A stretch of DNA of 64,000 bases, from assembly GCA_002101905.1 (NCBI GenBank), contig LQPU01000037.1:1-64000 (forward strand), written 5' to 3'. Shown here one piece after another: positions 20,506-30,415 of the stretch; the stretch's first letter is position 1, and every line of letters begins with the position of its first letter. This DNA comes from Mycobacterium shimoidei. Lineage in GTDB: Bacteria > Actinomycetota > Actinomycetes > Mycobacteriales > Mycobacteriaceae. Below the pieces are notes generated by a model. It worked only from the letters and a program-made list of their open reading frames with translations, had not been told where the DNA came from and ran no database searches. The translations under genes and the position numbers were made by a program.

Positions 20506-20774
20506 GCGTTACCGTGTCCATCCCGACCATCCTGCGGCCCCACACCGGCGGGCAAAAACGAGTCGAAGCCAGCGGCGGCACCCTGCAAGAGGTGATCGCC
20601 GACCTGGAGACCAACTACTCGGGCATCTCCGAGCGACTCGTCGATGACGGGAAGTTGCACCGCTTCGTCAACATCTACGTCAATGACGAGGACGTGCGGT
20701 TTTCCGGCGGCCTGCAAACCGCGATCTCTGACGGCGACTCGATCACCATCCTGCCGGCCGTCGCCGGTGGCTAG
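20502..20774 (+). CDS. cysO: Sulfur-carrier protein CysO
   Basis: 90 residues, ubiquitin/ThiS-like beta-grasp fold. The C-terminus is Ala-Gly-Gly, the diglycine that becomes a thiocarboxylate and carries sulfur for cysteine synthesis. Nothing follows the diglycine, so no processing is needed before activation. It sits between mec and cysM and is translationally coupled to mec, with cysM starting on the very next base. Confidence 0.96.
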   Translation: MSVTVSIPTILRPHTGGQKRVEASGGTLQEVIADLETNYSGISERLVDDGKLHRFVNIYVNDEDVRFSGGLQTAISDGDSITILPAVAGG

Positions 20775-21737
<963 letters not shown>

Positions 21738-21777
21738 CCGCCGGCGACGATGCGGGGCAAAGCGATCAGGGGCAGCT

Positions 21778-22443
21778 ATGCCAATGATCCGCCGCGCCCA
21801 GCCCCCGGCGCAGCCGGCGCAACAACCAGAGAAGCGGTCCAAGGCGCTGGTCGGGGCTACGACGATCGTCAGCTTCGTGGCGGTGCTGTACCTCGTCGAG
21901 CTTTTCGATCAGCTGAGCGGACACCACTGGGATTACAACGGGATTCGACCGTTGGAGACCGACGGGTTGTGGGGCATCGTTTTCGCGCCGCTGCTGCACG
22001 CCAACTGGGCGCATCTGATCGCCAACACCGGGCCGGCATTGGTGCTCGGTTTCCTGGTCACGTTGGCCGGTCTGTCGCGATTCGTCTGGGCCACCGCGAT
22101 CGTGTGGATCGTCGGCGGCTTCGGCACGTGGTTGATCGGCAACGTCGGCTCATCGTGTGGGCAGACCGATCACATCGGTGCTTCGGGCTTGATCTTCGGC
22201 TGGCTGACCTTCTTGTTGGTGTTCGGCTTCTTCACTCGCTCGGGCTGGCAGATCGCCACCGGCATCCTGGTGCTGTTCCTCTACGGCGGCGTGCTGTGGG
22301 GCGCTGTGCCGGTGCTCAATGTGTGCGGCGGAGTGTCTTGGCAAGGGCATCTGTGCGGCGCGATCGCCGGGGTGCTCGCCGCATACTTGTTGTCCAGTCC
22401 TGAACGCAAAGCCCGCGAGCGTCGGCGAGCGTTACCCGCGTGA
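21778..22443 (+). CDS. Rhomboid family intramembrane serine protease
   Basis: 221 residues in the place of Rv1337. A proline/glutamine-rich cytosolic N-tail (8-18) precedes about six membrane segments. The rhomboid catalytic pair is visible: Ser136 in GASGLIFGW and His191 in [10 protein letters not shown]. It should cut single-pass membrane proteins within the bilayer; the substrate is unknown. Its stop overlaps the GTG of murI (GTGA). Confidence 0.9.
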   Translation: MPMIRRAQPPAQPAQQPEKRSKALVGATTIVSFVAVLYLVELFDQLSGHHWDYNGIRPLETDGLWGIVFAPLLHANWAHLIANTGPALVLGFLVTLAGLSRFVWATAIVWIVGGFGTWLIGNVGSSCGQTDHIGASGLIFGWLTFLLVFGFFTRSGWQIATGILVLFLYGGVLWGAVPVLNVCGGVSWQGHLCGAIAGVLAAYLLSSPERKARERRRALPA

Positions 22444-23264
22444 GCCGCGCCGGCGCATTGGCACCCGTCGGCGTCTTCGACTCCGGCGTCGGGGGACTGA
22501 CGGTCGCGCGGGCGATCATTGACCAGCTGCCCGACGAGGACATCGTCTACGTCGGCGACACCGGCAACGGACCGTACGGCCCGCTGACCATCCCCGAGAT
22601 CCGCGCGCATGCGCTGGCCATCGGCGACGACCTTGTCGAGCGCGGCGTCAAGGCGTTGGTGATCGCCTGCAACTCCGCGTCCTCGGCCTGCCTGCGGGAC
22701 GCCCGCGAACGCTATGACGTGCCCGTCATCGAGGTGATCCTGCCTGCTGTGCGGCGCGCCGTCGCCACGACCCGCAACGGCCGCATCGGGGTCATCGGTA
22801 CCCGGGCCACCATTGACTCGCACGCTTATCAGGACGCGTTCGCCGCCGCACGCGACACCGAGATCACCGCGGTGGCGTGCCCGCGGTTCGTCGATTTCGT
22901 CGAGCGCGGCATCACCAGCGGCCGTCAGATACTCGGTCTGGCCGAGGGTTACCTGGAGCCGTTGCAGCGCGCCGGCGTCGACACGCTGGTGCTGGGGTGC
23001 ACGCATTACCCACTGCTGTCCGGGGTGATCCAGCTGGCGATGGGCGACCCCGTCACGCTGGTTTCCAGCGCCGAGGAGACCGCCAAGGAGCTGCTGCGGG
23101 TGCTTACCGAGCGGGATCTGCTTCGTCCGCACGACGCGCCGCCGGCGACCCGCGTCTTCGAAGCCACTGGCGACCCCGAGGCATTCACCAATCTGGCGGC
23201 CCGGTTCCTGGGGCCGGCCGTTACCGGTGTTCAGCCCGTTCATCGCCACTTCCCGGTTCACTGA
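22440..23264 (+). CDS. murI: Glutamate racemase MurI
   Basis: 274 residues. It makes D-glutamate for peptidoglycan. The two catalytic cysteines are Cys77 ([10 protein letters not shown]) and Cys187 (LGCTHYPLL). The N-terminal [15 protein letters not shown] and the [12 protein letters not shown] loop are typical. It is coupled to the rhomboid gene through a four-base overlap. It corresponds to Rv1338 and is expected to be essential. Confidence 0.97.
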   Translation: MSRAGALAPVGVFDSGVGGLTVARAIIDQLPDEDIVYVGDTGNGPYGPLTIPEIRAHALAIGDDLVERGVKALVIACNSASSACLRDARERYDVPVIEVILPAVRRAVATTRNGRIGVIGTRATIDSHAYQDAFAAARDTEITAVACPRFVDFVERGITSGRQILGLAEGYLEPLQRAGVDTLVLGCTHYPLLSGVIQLAMGDPVTLVSSAEETAKELLRVLTERDLLRPHDAPPATRVFEATGDPEAFTNLAARFLGPAVTGVQPVHRHFPVH

Positions 23265-23346
23265 CTGACAACGCAGGTTGCAATTTGCGCACAGTAAAGC
23301 GTGATGTCTTCGCCAACAGGGCGCCGGGCATGGCACAGTAGGGACC

Positions 23347-24147
23347 GTGCGAATGACCGTGCTCGGGTGCTCGGGCAGTGTGGTAGGTCCGGATTCGCCC
23401 GCGTCGGGTTACCTGTTGCGTGCGCCGGACACACCACCACTGGTCATCGACTTCGGGGGAGGTGTGCTGGGGGCGCTGCAGCATCAAACTGACCCGAGTT
23501 CGGTGCATGTGCTGCTGTCACATCTGCACGCCGACCATTGCCTGGATCTGCCGGGGCTGTTCGTATGGCGCCGCTATCACCCCACACCACCTACCGGCAA
23601 AGCTCTGATGTACGGCCCGAGCGATACCTGGACACGCCTGGGTGCGGCGTCCTCGCCGTATGGCGGGGAGATCGACGATTTCACCGACATCTTTGACATC
23701 CATCACTGGGTCGACGGCGAGCCGGTGAGCGTGGGGGCATTGACGGTTCTGCCGCGGCTGGTTGCGCACCCGACCGAGTCGTTCGGTCTGCGATTCACCG
23801 ACCCCGACGGAGCGACCTTTGTCTACAGCGGCGACACCGGGTCCTGCGACGCGCTCGTCGAGTTGGCCTGCGGCGCCGACGTCTTTCTCTGCGAGGCGTC
23901 CTGGACGCATTCGCCGCATCGGCCGGCCAACTTGCATCTGTCCGGCACTGAAGCGGGCCAAATCGCCGCGCGGGCCCGCGTTGGAGAGCTACTGCTGACT
24001 CACATCCCGCCGTGGACCTCACGCGAGGACGTGATCAGCGAGGCCAAGGCCGAATTCGACGGGCCGGTGCACGCCGTGGTGTGCGGCGAGACCTTCGAAA
24101 TCGTGCACTCCACCGGTGCCGCGGCCGAACGTACGACAGCGCGGTGA
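23347..24147 (+). CDS. Metallo-beta-lactamase-fold cAMP phosphodiesterase (Rv1339 type)
   Basis: 266 residues, GTG start. The metal motif HxHxDH is at 59-64 (SHLHADHCLD), and later metal ligands lie in YSGDTGSCDALVELA and the C-terminal LLTHIPPW. Rv1339 of M. tuberculosis has been described as an atypical class II cyclic-AMP phosphodiesterase. The start region LGCSGSVVGPDSPASGYLLR is conserved. Together with the cyclase at 2164 and the CRP-like site at 6683 the window holds synthesis, sensing and breakdown of cAMP. The 82-base gap upstream could hold its own promoter. Confidence 0.9.
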   Translation: MRMTVLGCSGSVVGPDSPASGYLLRAPDTPPLVIDFGGGVLGALQHQTDPSSVHVLLSHLHADHCLDLPGLFVWRRYHPTPPTGKALMYGPSDTWTRLGAASSPYGGEIDDFTDIFDIHHWVDGEPVSVGALTVLPRLVAHPTESFGLRFTDPDGATFVYSGDTGSCDALVELACGADVFLCEASWTHSPHRPANLHLSGTEAGQIAARARVGELLLTHIPPWTSREDVISEAKAEFDGPVHAVVCGETFEIVHSTGAAAERTTAR

Positions 24148-24218
24148 CCCGCGCCACCAGGCTCCGCAGCGCTTGCGATCGCGGTTAGAGTCGACGGCGA
24201 CCCGTTAGGGTGGTCGGC

Positions 24219-24998
24219 GTGTCCAGACGAGAAGACGGTCGCCTCGACCACGAGATTCGCCCCGTGGTCATCACCCGTGGCTTCACCTCACATCCGGCGG
24301 GTTCGGTGCTGGTCGAATTCGGCCACACCAAAGTCATGTGTGCGGCGAGCGTCATTGAGGGCGTGCCGCGCTGGCGCCAGGGGTCGGGTTCGGGTTGGCT
24401 CACCGCTGAGTACGCGATGTTGCCGGCGGCCACCCATACTCGCAGCGACCGGGAATCGGTGAAGGGTCGCCAGTCCGGGCGCACTCAGGAAATCAGCCGG
24501 CTGGTCGGCCGGTCGTTGCGGGCGTGCATTGACCTGGCGGCCCTGGGGGAGAACACAATCGCGGTCGACTGCGATGTGCTGCAGGCCGATGGCGGCACCC
24601 GCACCGCGGCGATCACCGGTGCTTACGTGGCGCTTGCCGATGCGGTGACCTACCTGTCGGCGGCAGGGAAGCTGTCCGATCCACGGCCGCTGTCGTGCGC
24701 GATCGCTGCGGTGAGCGTCGGTGTGGTGGACGGACGGATCCGGGTGGACCTGCCGTACGAGGAAGACGCGCGCGCCGAGGTCGACATGAACGTCGTCGCC
24801 ACCGACACCGGGACGCTGGTGGAAATCCAGGGAACCGGCGAAGGTGCGACGTTCCCCCGCTCGACCCTGGACAAGATGCTGGACGCGGCACTTGGTGCCT
24901 GCGACAAAATCTTCGAAGCGCAACGGGCGGCTTTGGAATTGCCGTATCCCGGCGAGCTGCCCGAGGGGCCGACGCCGCCGAAGGCGTTCGGAACCTGA
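24219..24998 (+). CDS. rph: Ribonuclease PH
   Basis: 259 residues, a phosphorolytic 3'-5' exoribonuclease that trims tRNA 3' ends. Conserved blocks are the N-terminal [16 protein letters not shown], the RSDRES/GR(Q)SGRTQEI active-site region, and [15 protein letters not shown]. The GTG at 24219 is chosen because the protein then has exactly the length and N-terminus of Rv1340; the GTG at 24210 lies too close to the purine-rich AGGGTGG. The stop TGA overlaps the proposed start of the next gene. Confidence 0.94.
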   Translation: MSRREDGRLDHEIRPVVITRGFTSHPAGSVLVEFGHTKVMCAASVIEGVPRWRQGSGSGWLTAEYAMLPAATHTRSDRESVKGRQSGRTQEISRLVGRSLRACIDLAALGENTIAVDCDVLQADGGTRTAAITGAYVALADAVTYLSAAGKLSDPRPLSCAIAAVSVGVVDGRIRVDLPYEEDARAEVDMNVVATDTGTLVEIQGTGEGATFPRSTLDKMLDAALGACDKIFEAQRAALELPYPGELPEGPTPPKAFGT

Positions 24999-25606
24999 CC
25001 GCCCTGCTGGTGGCCAGCCGCAACCCGAAGAAGCTGGCCGAGTTACGTCGGGTGCTCGATGCCGCCGGATTGACGCTCCCGCTGGTGTCGCTCAACGACG
25101 TGCCGCCGTTCGACGAGGTACCGGAAACCGGCACGACCTTCGAGGACAACGCCTTGGCCAAGGCGCGTCATGCGTTCGCCGAGACGGGGCTGCCGTCGGT
25201 CGCTGACGACTCCGGGCTGGAGGTGGACGCATTGAACGGCATGCCCGGGGTGTTGTCAGCGCGCTGGGCGGGCCGCCACGGCGACGATGCCGCCAACACC
25301 GCGCTGTTGTTGGCTCAGTTGCGAGACGTGCCCGACGAGCGGCGCGGCGCGGCGTTCATGTCGGCCTGCGCGTTGGTTTCCAAGGCAGGCGAGGTGGTGG
25401 TGCGCGGTGAATGGCCGGGCCGCATCGCTTACGAGCCGAGCGGCGAAGGGGGGTTCGGATACGACCCGGTCTTCGTTCCCGAGGGGTCCAATTGCACGGC
25501 GGCGCAGCTCAGTCCGGCTGACAAGGATGCGGTGTCGCACCGCGGTCGCGCACTGAGAAAGTTGCTGCCGGCTTTGCGGGCGCTGGCGGATCAACGCGCG
25601 CTATAG
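24995..25606 (+). CDS. rdgB: XTP/dITP pyrophosphatase (RdgB/HAM1 family)
   Basis: About 203 residues. The enzyme removes non-canonical purine triphosphates from the nucleotide pool. The nucleotide-binding motif [11 protein letters not shown], the Mg site [11 protein letters not shown] and the C-terminal GFGYDPVF and SHRGRAL are present. The start is unusual: no ATG/GTG/TTG gives a complete first beta strand. A CTG at 24995 overlapping the rph stop (CTGA) restores the spacing of E. coli RdgB exactly. The alternative GTG at 25010 would drop the first five residues. Corresponds to Rv1341. Confidence 0.9.
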   Translation: MTALLVASRNPKKLAELRRVLDAAGLTLPLVSLNDVPPFDEVPETGTTFEDNALAKARHAFAETGLPSVADDSGLEVDALNGMPGVLSARWAGRHGDDAANTALLLAQLRDVPDERRGAAFMSACALVSKAGEVVVRGEWPGRIAYEPSGEGGFGYDPVFVPEGSNCTAAQLSPADKDAVSHRGRALRKLLPALRALADQRAL

Positions 25607-25948
25607 CCCGAACCGGGCCTTGATGCTTTTGGTCTCGAAATGCTCGACGACTACGCCGAGCAGCGGGATGGTGCCGGCCAGCAATACGCCAATGGTCTTG
25701 GCAATCGGCCAGCGGACTTTGATCGCAAGATTGAATGCGGCTAACACGTAGACGAAGTACACCCAGCCGTGTACCACGGCAACCCACTGGATCTTCACGC
25801 CGTAGACGTAGTGCAGCACGATCTCGCAGCACAGCAAGGTCAACCAGATTCCCGTCGCCCATGCCATGACGCGGTAAGCCAGCAGCGCAGGACGAATTTT
25901 CTCAGCTGACAAGCTCTGCTGCGCGTGCGGCGTCTCGGGCTCGGTCAT
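25601..25948 (-). CDS. DUF3817 membrane protein (Rv1342c family)
   Basis: 115 residues with three likely membrane segments (about 22-50, 55-78, 84-104). Conserved charged and aromatic residues include HYVYGVKIQWVAVVHGWVYF. The function is unknown. It overlaps the upstream lprD-like gene as ATGA, and its stop overlaps the convergent rdgB stop by six bases. The family is typical of actinobacteria. Confidence 0.88.
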   Translation of the reverse strand: MTEPETPHAQQSLSAEKIRPALLAYRVMAWATGIWLTLLCCEIVLHYVYGVKIQWVAVVHGWVYFVYVLAAFNLAIKVRWPIAKTIGVLLAGTIPLLGVVVEHFETKSIKARFGL

Positions 25949-26325
25949 GTGGTGGTCCTGTTCTTGTTGTCGGTGTCATGCTTGGCGAGTTCAGCCAAGT
26001 AGGCGTTGTACTCCCGCAGGGCGGGGTCATCATCTTGGGGCGACGCAGGTTTGGGACGCTCGGGCAACAACCCCTCCGGTATCTGCGTCGGTCCCCGGTC
26101 CCGCCGTGGCGCTGGCGGTGTTTCTTCGTAGCGGACGAATTTGCGATACGCATACACGCAGAAGGCGGCGAACATCGGCCACTGCAGCGCATAGCCGAGG
26201 TTCTGAAAGGTGCCCGACGCAGATTGGAATCTCGTCCACTGCCACCAGCCCAAGGCCAGGAAGCCGGTGGCCGCGACGAAGACGAGCGTGATCAGCGCCC
26301 ATCTGCGACGGCGTGTAGTCGACAC
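25945..26325 (-). CDS. lprD: LprD-like membrane protein (Rv1343c family)
   Basis: 126 residues, GTG start; the start at 26325 gives the same length and first residues (STTRRRR) as Rv1343c. One or two hydrophobic segments (10-30 and about 45-60) are followed by a charged, proline-rich tail (about 70-126). M. tuberculosis LprD is annotated as a lipoprotein, but no lipobox cysteine is present in the first segment here. I therefore read it as a plain membrane protein. It forms an operon with the DUF3817 gene. Confidence 0.85.
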   Translation of the reverse strand: MSTTRRRRWALITLVFVAATGFLALGWWQWTRFQSASGTFQNLGYALQWPMFAAFCVYAYRKFVRYEETPPAPRRDRGPTQIPEGLLPERPKPASPQDDDPALREYNAYLAELAKHDTDNKNRTTT

Positions 26326-26451
26326 GCCTAGACGGTACTCCGAGGGGGCCCTTGGGCGTTTATGCCTTGGGTCCGACGAACTCATCTAGCCGTGCTACCG
26401 GCGCCTTCAGTTCAAGGGTCGCCTGATCGAAGCGATACGATTTCAATGTCC

Positions 26452-26535
26452 GCGGGCGTGGCGTAACTGGAAGCCGCGCGGGCTTTAGGTGCCCGTGCTC
26501 GAAAGAGCGTGAGGGTTCGAGTCCCTCCGCCCGCA
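26452..26535 (+). tRNA. tRNA-Leu (anticodon UAG)
   Basis: An 84-base class II tRNA. The acceptor stem pairs GCGGGCG (26452-26458) with CGCCCGC (26528-26534). The anticodon stem CGGGC/GCCCG holds the loop TTTAGGT, so the anticodon TAG is at 26486-26488 and reads CUA. The variable arm (TGCTCGAAAGAGCG) and the T arm GAGGGTTCGAGTCCCTC are clear. CCA is not encoded. No integrase gene or duplicated tRNA 3' end is seen near it. Confidence 0.96.
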
Positions 26536-26580
26536 CGAATTATCTTGCTGCACTGGCTGTTTCGCGCACCCGCGAACTGC

Positions 26581-26847
26581 TTATCGCGTCACATACTGTC
26601 GGCACGCGCGAGTGATCGGATCACAGATCAGCGGAAGCGTCGTCCAGCCGCCGTAGGTGCCGGGCACATCCCAAGTGTTGAGTATCGGACCGTTGTATCG
26701 CGGATCGTAGCTACAGGTGTGGGTGAAATCGCAGTCGATCGGATCGGCCTTGGCGGTCGGTGCCCACGTGAGGCCTCCAAGCCCAGCCAGGGTGACTGCG
26801 GTGGTCGCCAACGCGATGTAAACCCTGCGAGTTATTCGTTCGGTCAT
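26581..26847 (-). CDS. Small secreted cysteine-containing protein, unknown function
   Basis: 88 residues. An Arg-containing N-terminus (TERITRR) and a hydrophobic stretch (about 9-28) end in AKADP, a good signal peptidase I site, giving a mature domain of about 55 residues. The mature part has four cysteines (DCDFTHTCSY and ICDPITRACRQ), which could make two disulfides. The family resembles small mycobacterial exported proteins without known function. An ATG four codons upstream (26859) is a possible alternative start. Confidence 0.72.
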   Translation of the reverse strand: MTERITRRVYIALATTAVTLAGLGGLTWAPTAKADPIDCDFTHTCSYDPRYNGPILNTWDVPGTYGGWTTLPLICDPITRACRQYVTR

Positions 26848-26853
26848 AGCGCC

Positions 26854-27051
26854 ATGCAATCACCATGCACTGACAACCACGGCTGCCCGTGTCAAGTCTC
26901 TGTCACCATTGAAATTGTGACCACCGCGATTGTGGTGACACTGATGCTCGTGGCCGTGGGCATTGTTGTCGACCAGCTCGCCCGGCTCAGCAAGTGGTTG
27001 AAACAGCCGCCCCCTGACCGCGACGCCCAACCGCCTGACGAGCAACCCTGA
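26854..27051 (+). CDS. Possible small single-pass membrane protein
   Basis: 65 residues from ATG 26854. Residues 18-40 form one clear membrane helix (VTTAIVVTLMLVAVGIVVDQ), followed by a basic juxtamembrane segment (RLSKWLK) and a proline-rich polar tail. The pattern TM-basic-polar argues for a real coding frame. The start is uncertain: a GTG at 26917 would give a 44-residue version lacking the cysteine-rich N-terminus. No ribosome binding site decides between them. Confidence 0.4.
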   Translation: MQSPCTDNHGCPCQVSVTIEIVTTAIVVTLMLVAVGIVVDQLARLSKWLKQPPPDRDAQPPDEQP

Positions 27052-27064
27052 CCCGAGGTTGACC

Positions 27065-27083
27065 TTTGGTAAGGCAACCCTTA
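27065..27083. promoter_or_regulatory. Candidate IdeR iron box
   Basis: TTTGGTAAGGCAACCCTTA matches the 19-base IdeR consensus TTAGGTTAGGCTAACCTAA at 14 positions, including the GG...CC core. It lies 22 bases upstream of the proposed TetR start and heads the tetR-irtA-irtB unit. Iron-loaded IdeR is known to repress irtA in M. tuberculosis, which fits. Confidence 0.72.
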
Positions 27084-27104
27084 GTTTGTGGGGGTAACTT
27101 ACCT

Positions 27105-27836
27105 ATGGCCGGGGAAATTTCAGTGCAGACCGTTACATCGCGTCAGGGAGGGCGACCTCCGCTCATCGCGCTTGAAGACATCGTCCGGGCGGGCCGTGAG
27201 CTGGGGCTGCGGCGGCTGAGCATCAACGCGGTCGCTGCCCGGCTAGGGGTATCGCCGACCGCCTTGTACCGCCATGTGGAAGGCAGGTGGGATCTCGAGC
27301 GGCTGGTGGGTGAGAGTCTGCTGGCGGAGCTCGAGCTGCACGATGACCCAGGGGCCGATATCGAGCAGCATCTGCTGTCGTTGGGCCTTCAGCTGCGCGA
27401 CTTCACCGCTGAGCACCCAGGGCTCGCGTCGTACCTTCAGGTGCTGTTTCCGCGCGGGGAGGCCGGTGCCCGGCTGTTGGCCGCCCAGGTCGAGGCGTTG
27501 AGCCGGCGCGGCTATGAGGCTGATGCGGCCATGGTCTTGAGTAGCGCGGTTGCCACGCTGGCGATCAGCCTGGCCGCTCGCGAGGACCACAACGCCGACG
27601 TCACCGGCGGAGACCAAGCCGATGAGTTCGCGGCGGAGCGTGACGCCGCCGCCGATCGGCTGGCCGGTAACCCGCAGTTGGGTGCCGCCCACGTCGGGCT
27701 GCCGCAGGTTTCGAGTACTGAGCTCGTGCGGCTGTTGCTGGCGGCATCAATCCGCGGGCTGGTTACGCTGCTGCCGCCCGGCCGCCCGGTCGGCGAGTTC
27801 GTGACGGAATTGACCGCAGCCGGAGAGAGTCGCTGA
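27105..27836 (+). CDS. TetR family regulator upstream of irtAB
   Basis: 243 residues. The N-terminal HTH (about 20-65) contains [20 protein letters not shown], a typical TetR recognition region; the C-terminal ligand domain is alanine/leucine rich. The ATG at 27105 is preferred; a GTG at 27123 is possible. The stop shares one base with the irtA ATG (TGATG), so it is translationally coupled to the siderophore importer. M. tuberculosis has no such regulator there. The ligand might be a siderophore or a lipid; this is open. Confidence 0.87.
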   Translation: MAGEISVQTVTSRQGGRPPLIALEDIVRAGRELGLRRLSINAVAARLGVSPTALYRHVEGRWDLERLVGESLLAELELHDDPGADIEQHLLSLGLQLRDFTAEHPGLASYLQVLFPRGEAGARLLAAQVEALSRRGYEADAAMVLSSAVATLAISLAAREDHNADVTGGDQADEFAAERDAAADRLAGNPQLGAAHVGLPQVSSTELVRLLLAASIRGLVTLLPPGRPVGEFVTELTAAGESR

Positions 27837-30415
27837 TGGCGCGCGGCTTTCAAGGCGCAATGTTGCGGGGCTTCGGCGCGCGGGACCACACCGCGACAGT
27901 GATCGAAACCGTCTGGATCGCACCACATTTCGTGCGGATCTGGATGACCTCGCCGACCTTGTTCGAGGATGCGGAAGCCGAACCGGCGGCGTGGCTGCGG
28001 TTCTGGTTTCCCGACCCGGAAGGGTCCACGACCGAGTTCCAGCGCGCTTACACGATCAGCGAGGCTGATGTTGCCGCGGGCCGCTTCGCGGTCGATGTTG
28101 TGCTGCATGAGCCCGCCGGTCCGGCGTCGACGTGGGCGCGGACGGTCGAGCCGGGCGCCACCATCCCGGTGATGTCGTTGATGGGCTCGTCGCGTTTCGA
28201 TGTGCCCGACGAGCAGCCGGCCGGCTATCTCCTGATCGGGGACGCGGCATCGATACCGGGTATCAACGGCATCATCGGCACAGTCCCAGACGATGTCCCG
28301 ATCGAGCTGTACCTCGAGCAACACGACCCCAACGACGCGCTGATCCCGCTCGCCCAGCACCCGCGACTGCGCGTGCACTGGGTGGCTCGTCGCGATGAGA
28401 AGTCGCTGGCCGACGCGATCGAAACCCGGGACTGGTCGAACTGGTATGCCTGGGCCACGCCGGAGGCCGCGAGCCTGAAAAATATTCGCAAGCGGCTGCG
28501 TGACGAATTCGGGTTTCCCAAATCCGAGATACATGCCCAGGCCTACTGGAACGCGGGACGCGAGATGGGAATCCGCCGCGGCGACGAGCCTCGACCAGCC
28601 GGCGTGCCGGCTGAAAACCAATCGGAAACCGTTGCGGTACAGAAAGAACCGGTCTCTCCCGGCCGTTGGCGCGCTCAGGCTGCGGGCCGATTGCTGGCAC
28701 CGCTGCGGTGGAAACTGATCGCATCCGGTGCGTTGCAGGCCGTCATAACGCTGCTGCAGCTGGCGCCGTTCGTGCTGCTCGTCGAGTTGGCCCGGCTGTT
28801 GGTGTCCGGCGCCGCGGCGTCGCGGCTGTGGACGGTCGCCATCGCTGCGGTTGCTTTGCTGGGCGTTGGCACTGTGCTCGGCGCCGCGCTGACGCTGTGG
28901 TTGCACATCGTCGACGCACGGTTCGCCGGCCTGTTGCGCGCACGGCTATTGAGCAAGCTGTCGCGGTTGCCGTTGGGCTGGTTCACCGCTCGCGGTTCGG
29001 GTTCGATCAAGCAGCTGGTGCAAGACGACACAATGTGTCTGCATTACCTCATCACCCACGCCATTCCGGACGCGGTAGCCGCGGTAGTCGCGCCGGTGGC
29101 CGTGCTGGTTTACCTCTTCGTCGTCGACTGGCGGGTCGCGCTGGTGCTGTTCGTGCCGGTCCTGGTTTATCTGGTGCTGACGTCGGCCATCACCATCCAG
29201 TCGGGTCCGCGCATCCCGCAATCGCAGCGCTGGGCGGAACGGATGAGCGGCGAGGCCGGCGCGTATCTCGAAGGGCAGCAGGTGATTCGGGTCTTCGGCG
29301 GTGCGGCGGCGTCCAGCTTCCGGCGTCGGCTCGACGAATACGTCGGATTCCTGGTGGGCTGGCAGCGCCCCTTGGCAAACAAAAAGACTTTCATGGATCT
29401 GGTGACCCGCCCTTCGACATTCCTGTGGGTCATTGCGGTCAGCGGCACGTTACTCGTCGTCAGTGGCCGGATGGACCCGGTGAATCTGTTGCCGTTCTTG
29501 TTGTTGGGCACCACGTTCGGCTCGCGGCTGCTCGGCATCGCTTACGGGCTCGGTGGCATCCGCGCGGGGATGCTGGCCGCCCGGCGATTGCAGATCACGC
29601 TCGACGAGCCGGAACTCAGTGAGCAAGAGCGGGGGCCACGCATTGGCGACGCCTCGGCGACGGTGGTGTTCGACCACGTCAGCTTCGGCTACCGGCCCGG
29701 AGTTCCGGTGATCCAGGACGTTTCGCTCACGCTGCGGCCGGGAACGGTCACCGCGCTGGTCGGCCCGTCCGGGTCAGGCAAGTCGACACTGGCCGCGCTG
29801 TTGGCCCGCTTCCATGACGTCGAGCAAGGCGCGATACGCGTTGGCGGACAGGATATTCGCTCCATGACCGCCGACGAGCTCTACGCGCGGGTCGGCTTCG
29901 TCCTGCAAGAAACCCAGCTCGTGCATGGCACTGTCGCCGAGAACATCGCGCTGGCCGTACCGGATGCGACCGCCGCGCAAATTCAGGACGCGGCTCGCCA
30001 GGCGCAGATCCACGATCGCATCATGCGGTTGCCGGACGGCTACAACACCATGCTGGGCGCCGGGGTCGGACTCTCTGGAGGAGAACGGCAACGACTCACC
30101 ATCGCCCGAGCGATCCTCGCGGATACGCCGGTGCTGATCCTCGACGAGGCCACTGCGTTTGCCGATCCGGAGTCGGAATATCTTGTGCAGCAAGCGCTTA
30201 ACAGGCTGACCCGAGAGCGCACGGTGCTGGTGATCGCCCACCGGCTGCACACCATCACCGAGGCGGATCAGATCGTCGTCCTTGATCACGGCCGCATCGC
30301 CGAACACGGCACCCACGGCGAATTGCTCGCCGCCGGGGGGCGGTATCGACGACTGTGGGACAGCGGTAGGCCTGATGCGCTGGCCGCGACCGCGGCTCGA
30401 GAGGGAGCGCGATGA
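27836..30415 (+). CDS. irtA: Siderophore importer/reductase subunit IrtA
   Basis: 859 residues. The first 250 or so form a siderophore-interacting protein (SIP) domain that binds FAD and reduces ferric mycobactin or carboxymycobactin ([28 protein letters not shown]). Six membrane helices of an exporter-type ABC half-transporter follow (about 285-570). The nucleotide-binding domain has Walker [10 protein letters not shown] (643-651), signature LSGGERQR and Walker B LILDEA. Despite the exporter fold IrtAB imports ferric siderophore. It couples to irtB by an ATGA overlap. Confidence 0.97.
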   Translation: MARGFQGAMLRGFGARDHTATVIETVWIAPHFVRIWMTSPTLFEDAEAEPAAWLRFWFPDPEGSTTEFQRAYTISEADVAAGRFAVDVVLHEPAGPASTWARTVEPGATIPVMSLMGSSRFDVPDEQPAGYLLIGDAASIPGINGIIGTVPDDVPIELYLEQHDPNDALIPLAQHPRLRVHWVARRDEKSLADAIETRDWSNWYAWATPEAASLKNIRKRLRDEFGFPKSEIHAQAYWNAGREMGIRRGDEPRPAGVPAENQSETVAVQKEPVSPGRWRAQAAGRLLAPLRWKLIASGALQAVITLLQLAPFVLLVELARLLVSGAAASRLWTVAIAAVALLGVGTVLGAALTLWLHIVDARFAGLLRARLLSKLSRLPLGWFTARGSGSIKQLVQDDTMCLHYLITHAIPDAVAAVVAPVAVLVYLFVVDWRVALVLFVPVLVYLVLTSAITIQSGPRIPQSQRWAERMSGEAGAYLEGQQVIRVFGGAAASSFRRRLDEYVGFLVGWQRPLANKKTFMDLVTRPSTFLWVIAVSGTLLVVSGRMDPVNLLPFLLLGTTFGSRLLGIAYGLGGIRAGMLAARRLQITLDEPELSEQERGPRIGDASATVVFDHVSFGYRPGVPVIQDVSLTLRPGTVTALVGPSGSGKSTLAALLARFHDVEQGAIRVGGQDIRSMTADELYARVGFVLQETQLVHGTVAENIALAVPDATAAQIQDAARQAQIHDRIMRLPDGYNTMLGAGVGLSGGERQRLTIARAILADTPVLILDEATAFADPESEYLVQQALNRLTRERTVLVIAHRLHTITEADQIVVLDHGRIAEHGTHGELLAAGGRYRRLWDSGRPDALAATAAREGAR

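Noticed and set aside
26452..26535. tRNA-Leu as an integration site of an island
   Set aside because: No integrase, no duplicated tRNA 3' end and the genes on both sides belong to the conserved mycobacterial order up to irtB.
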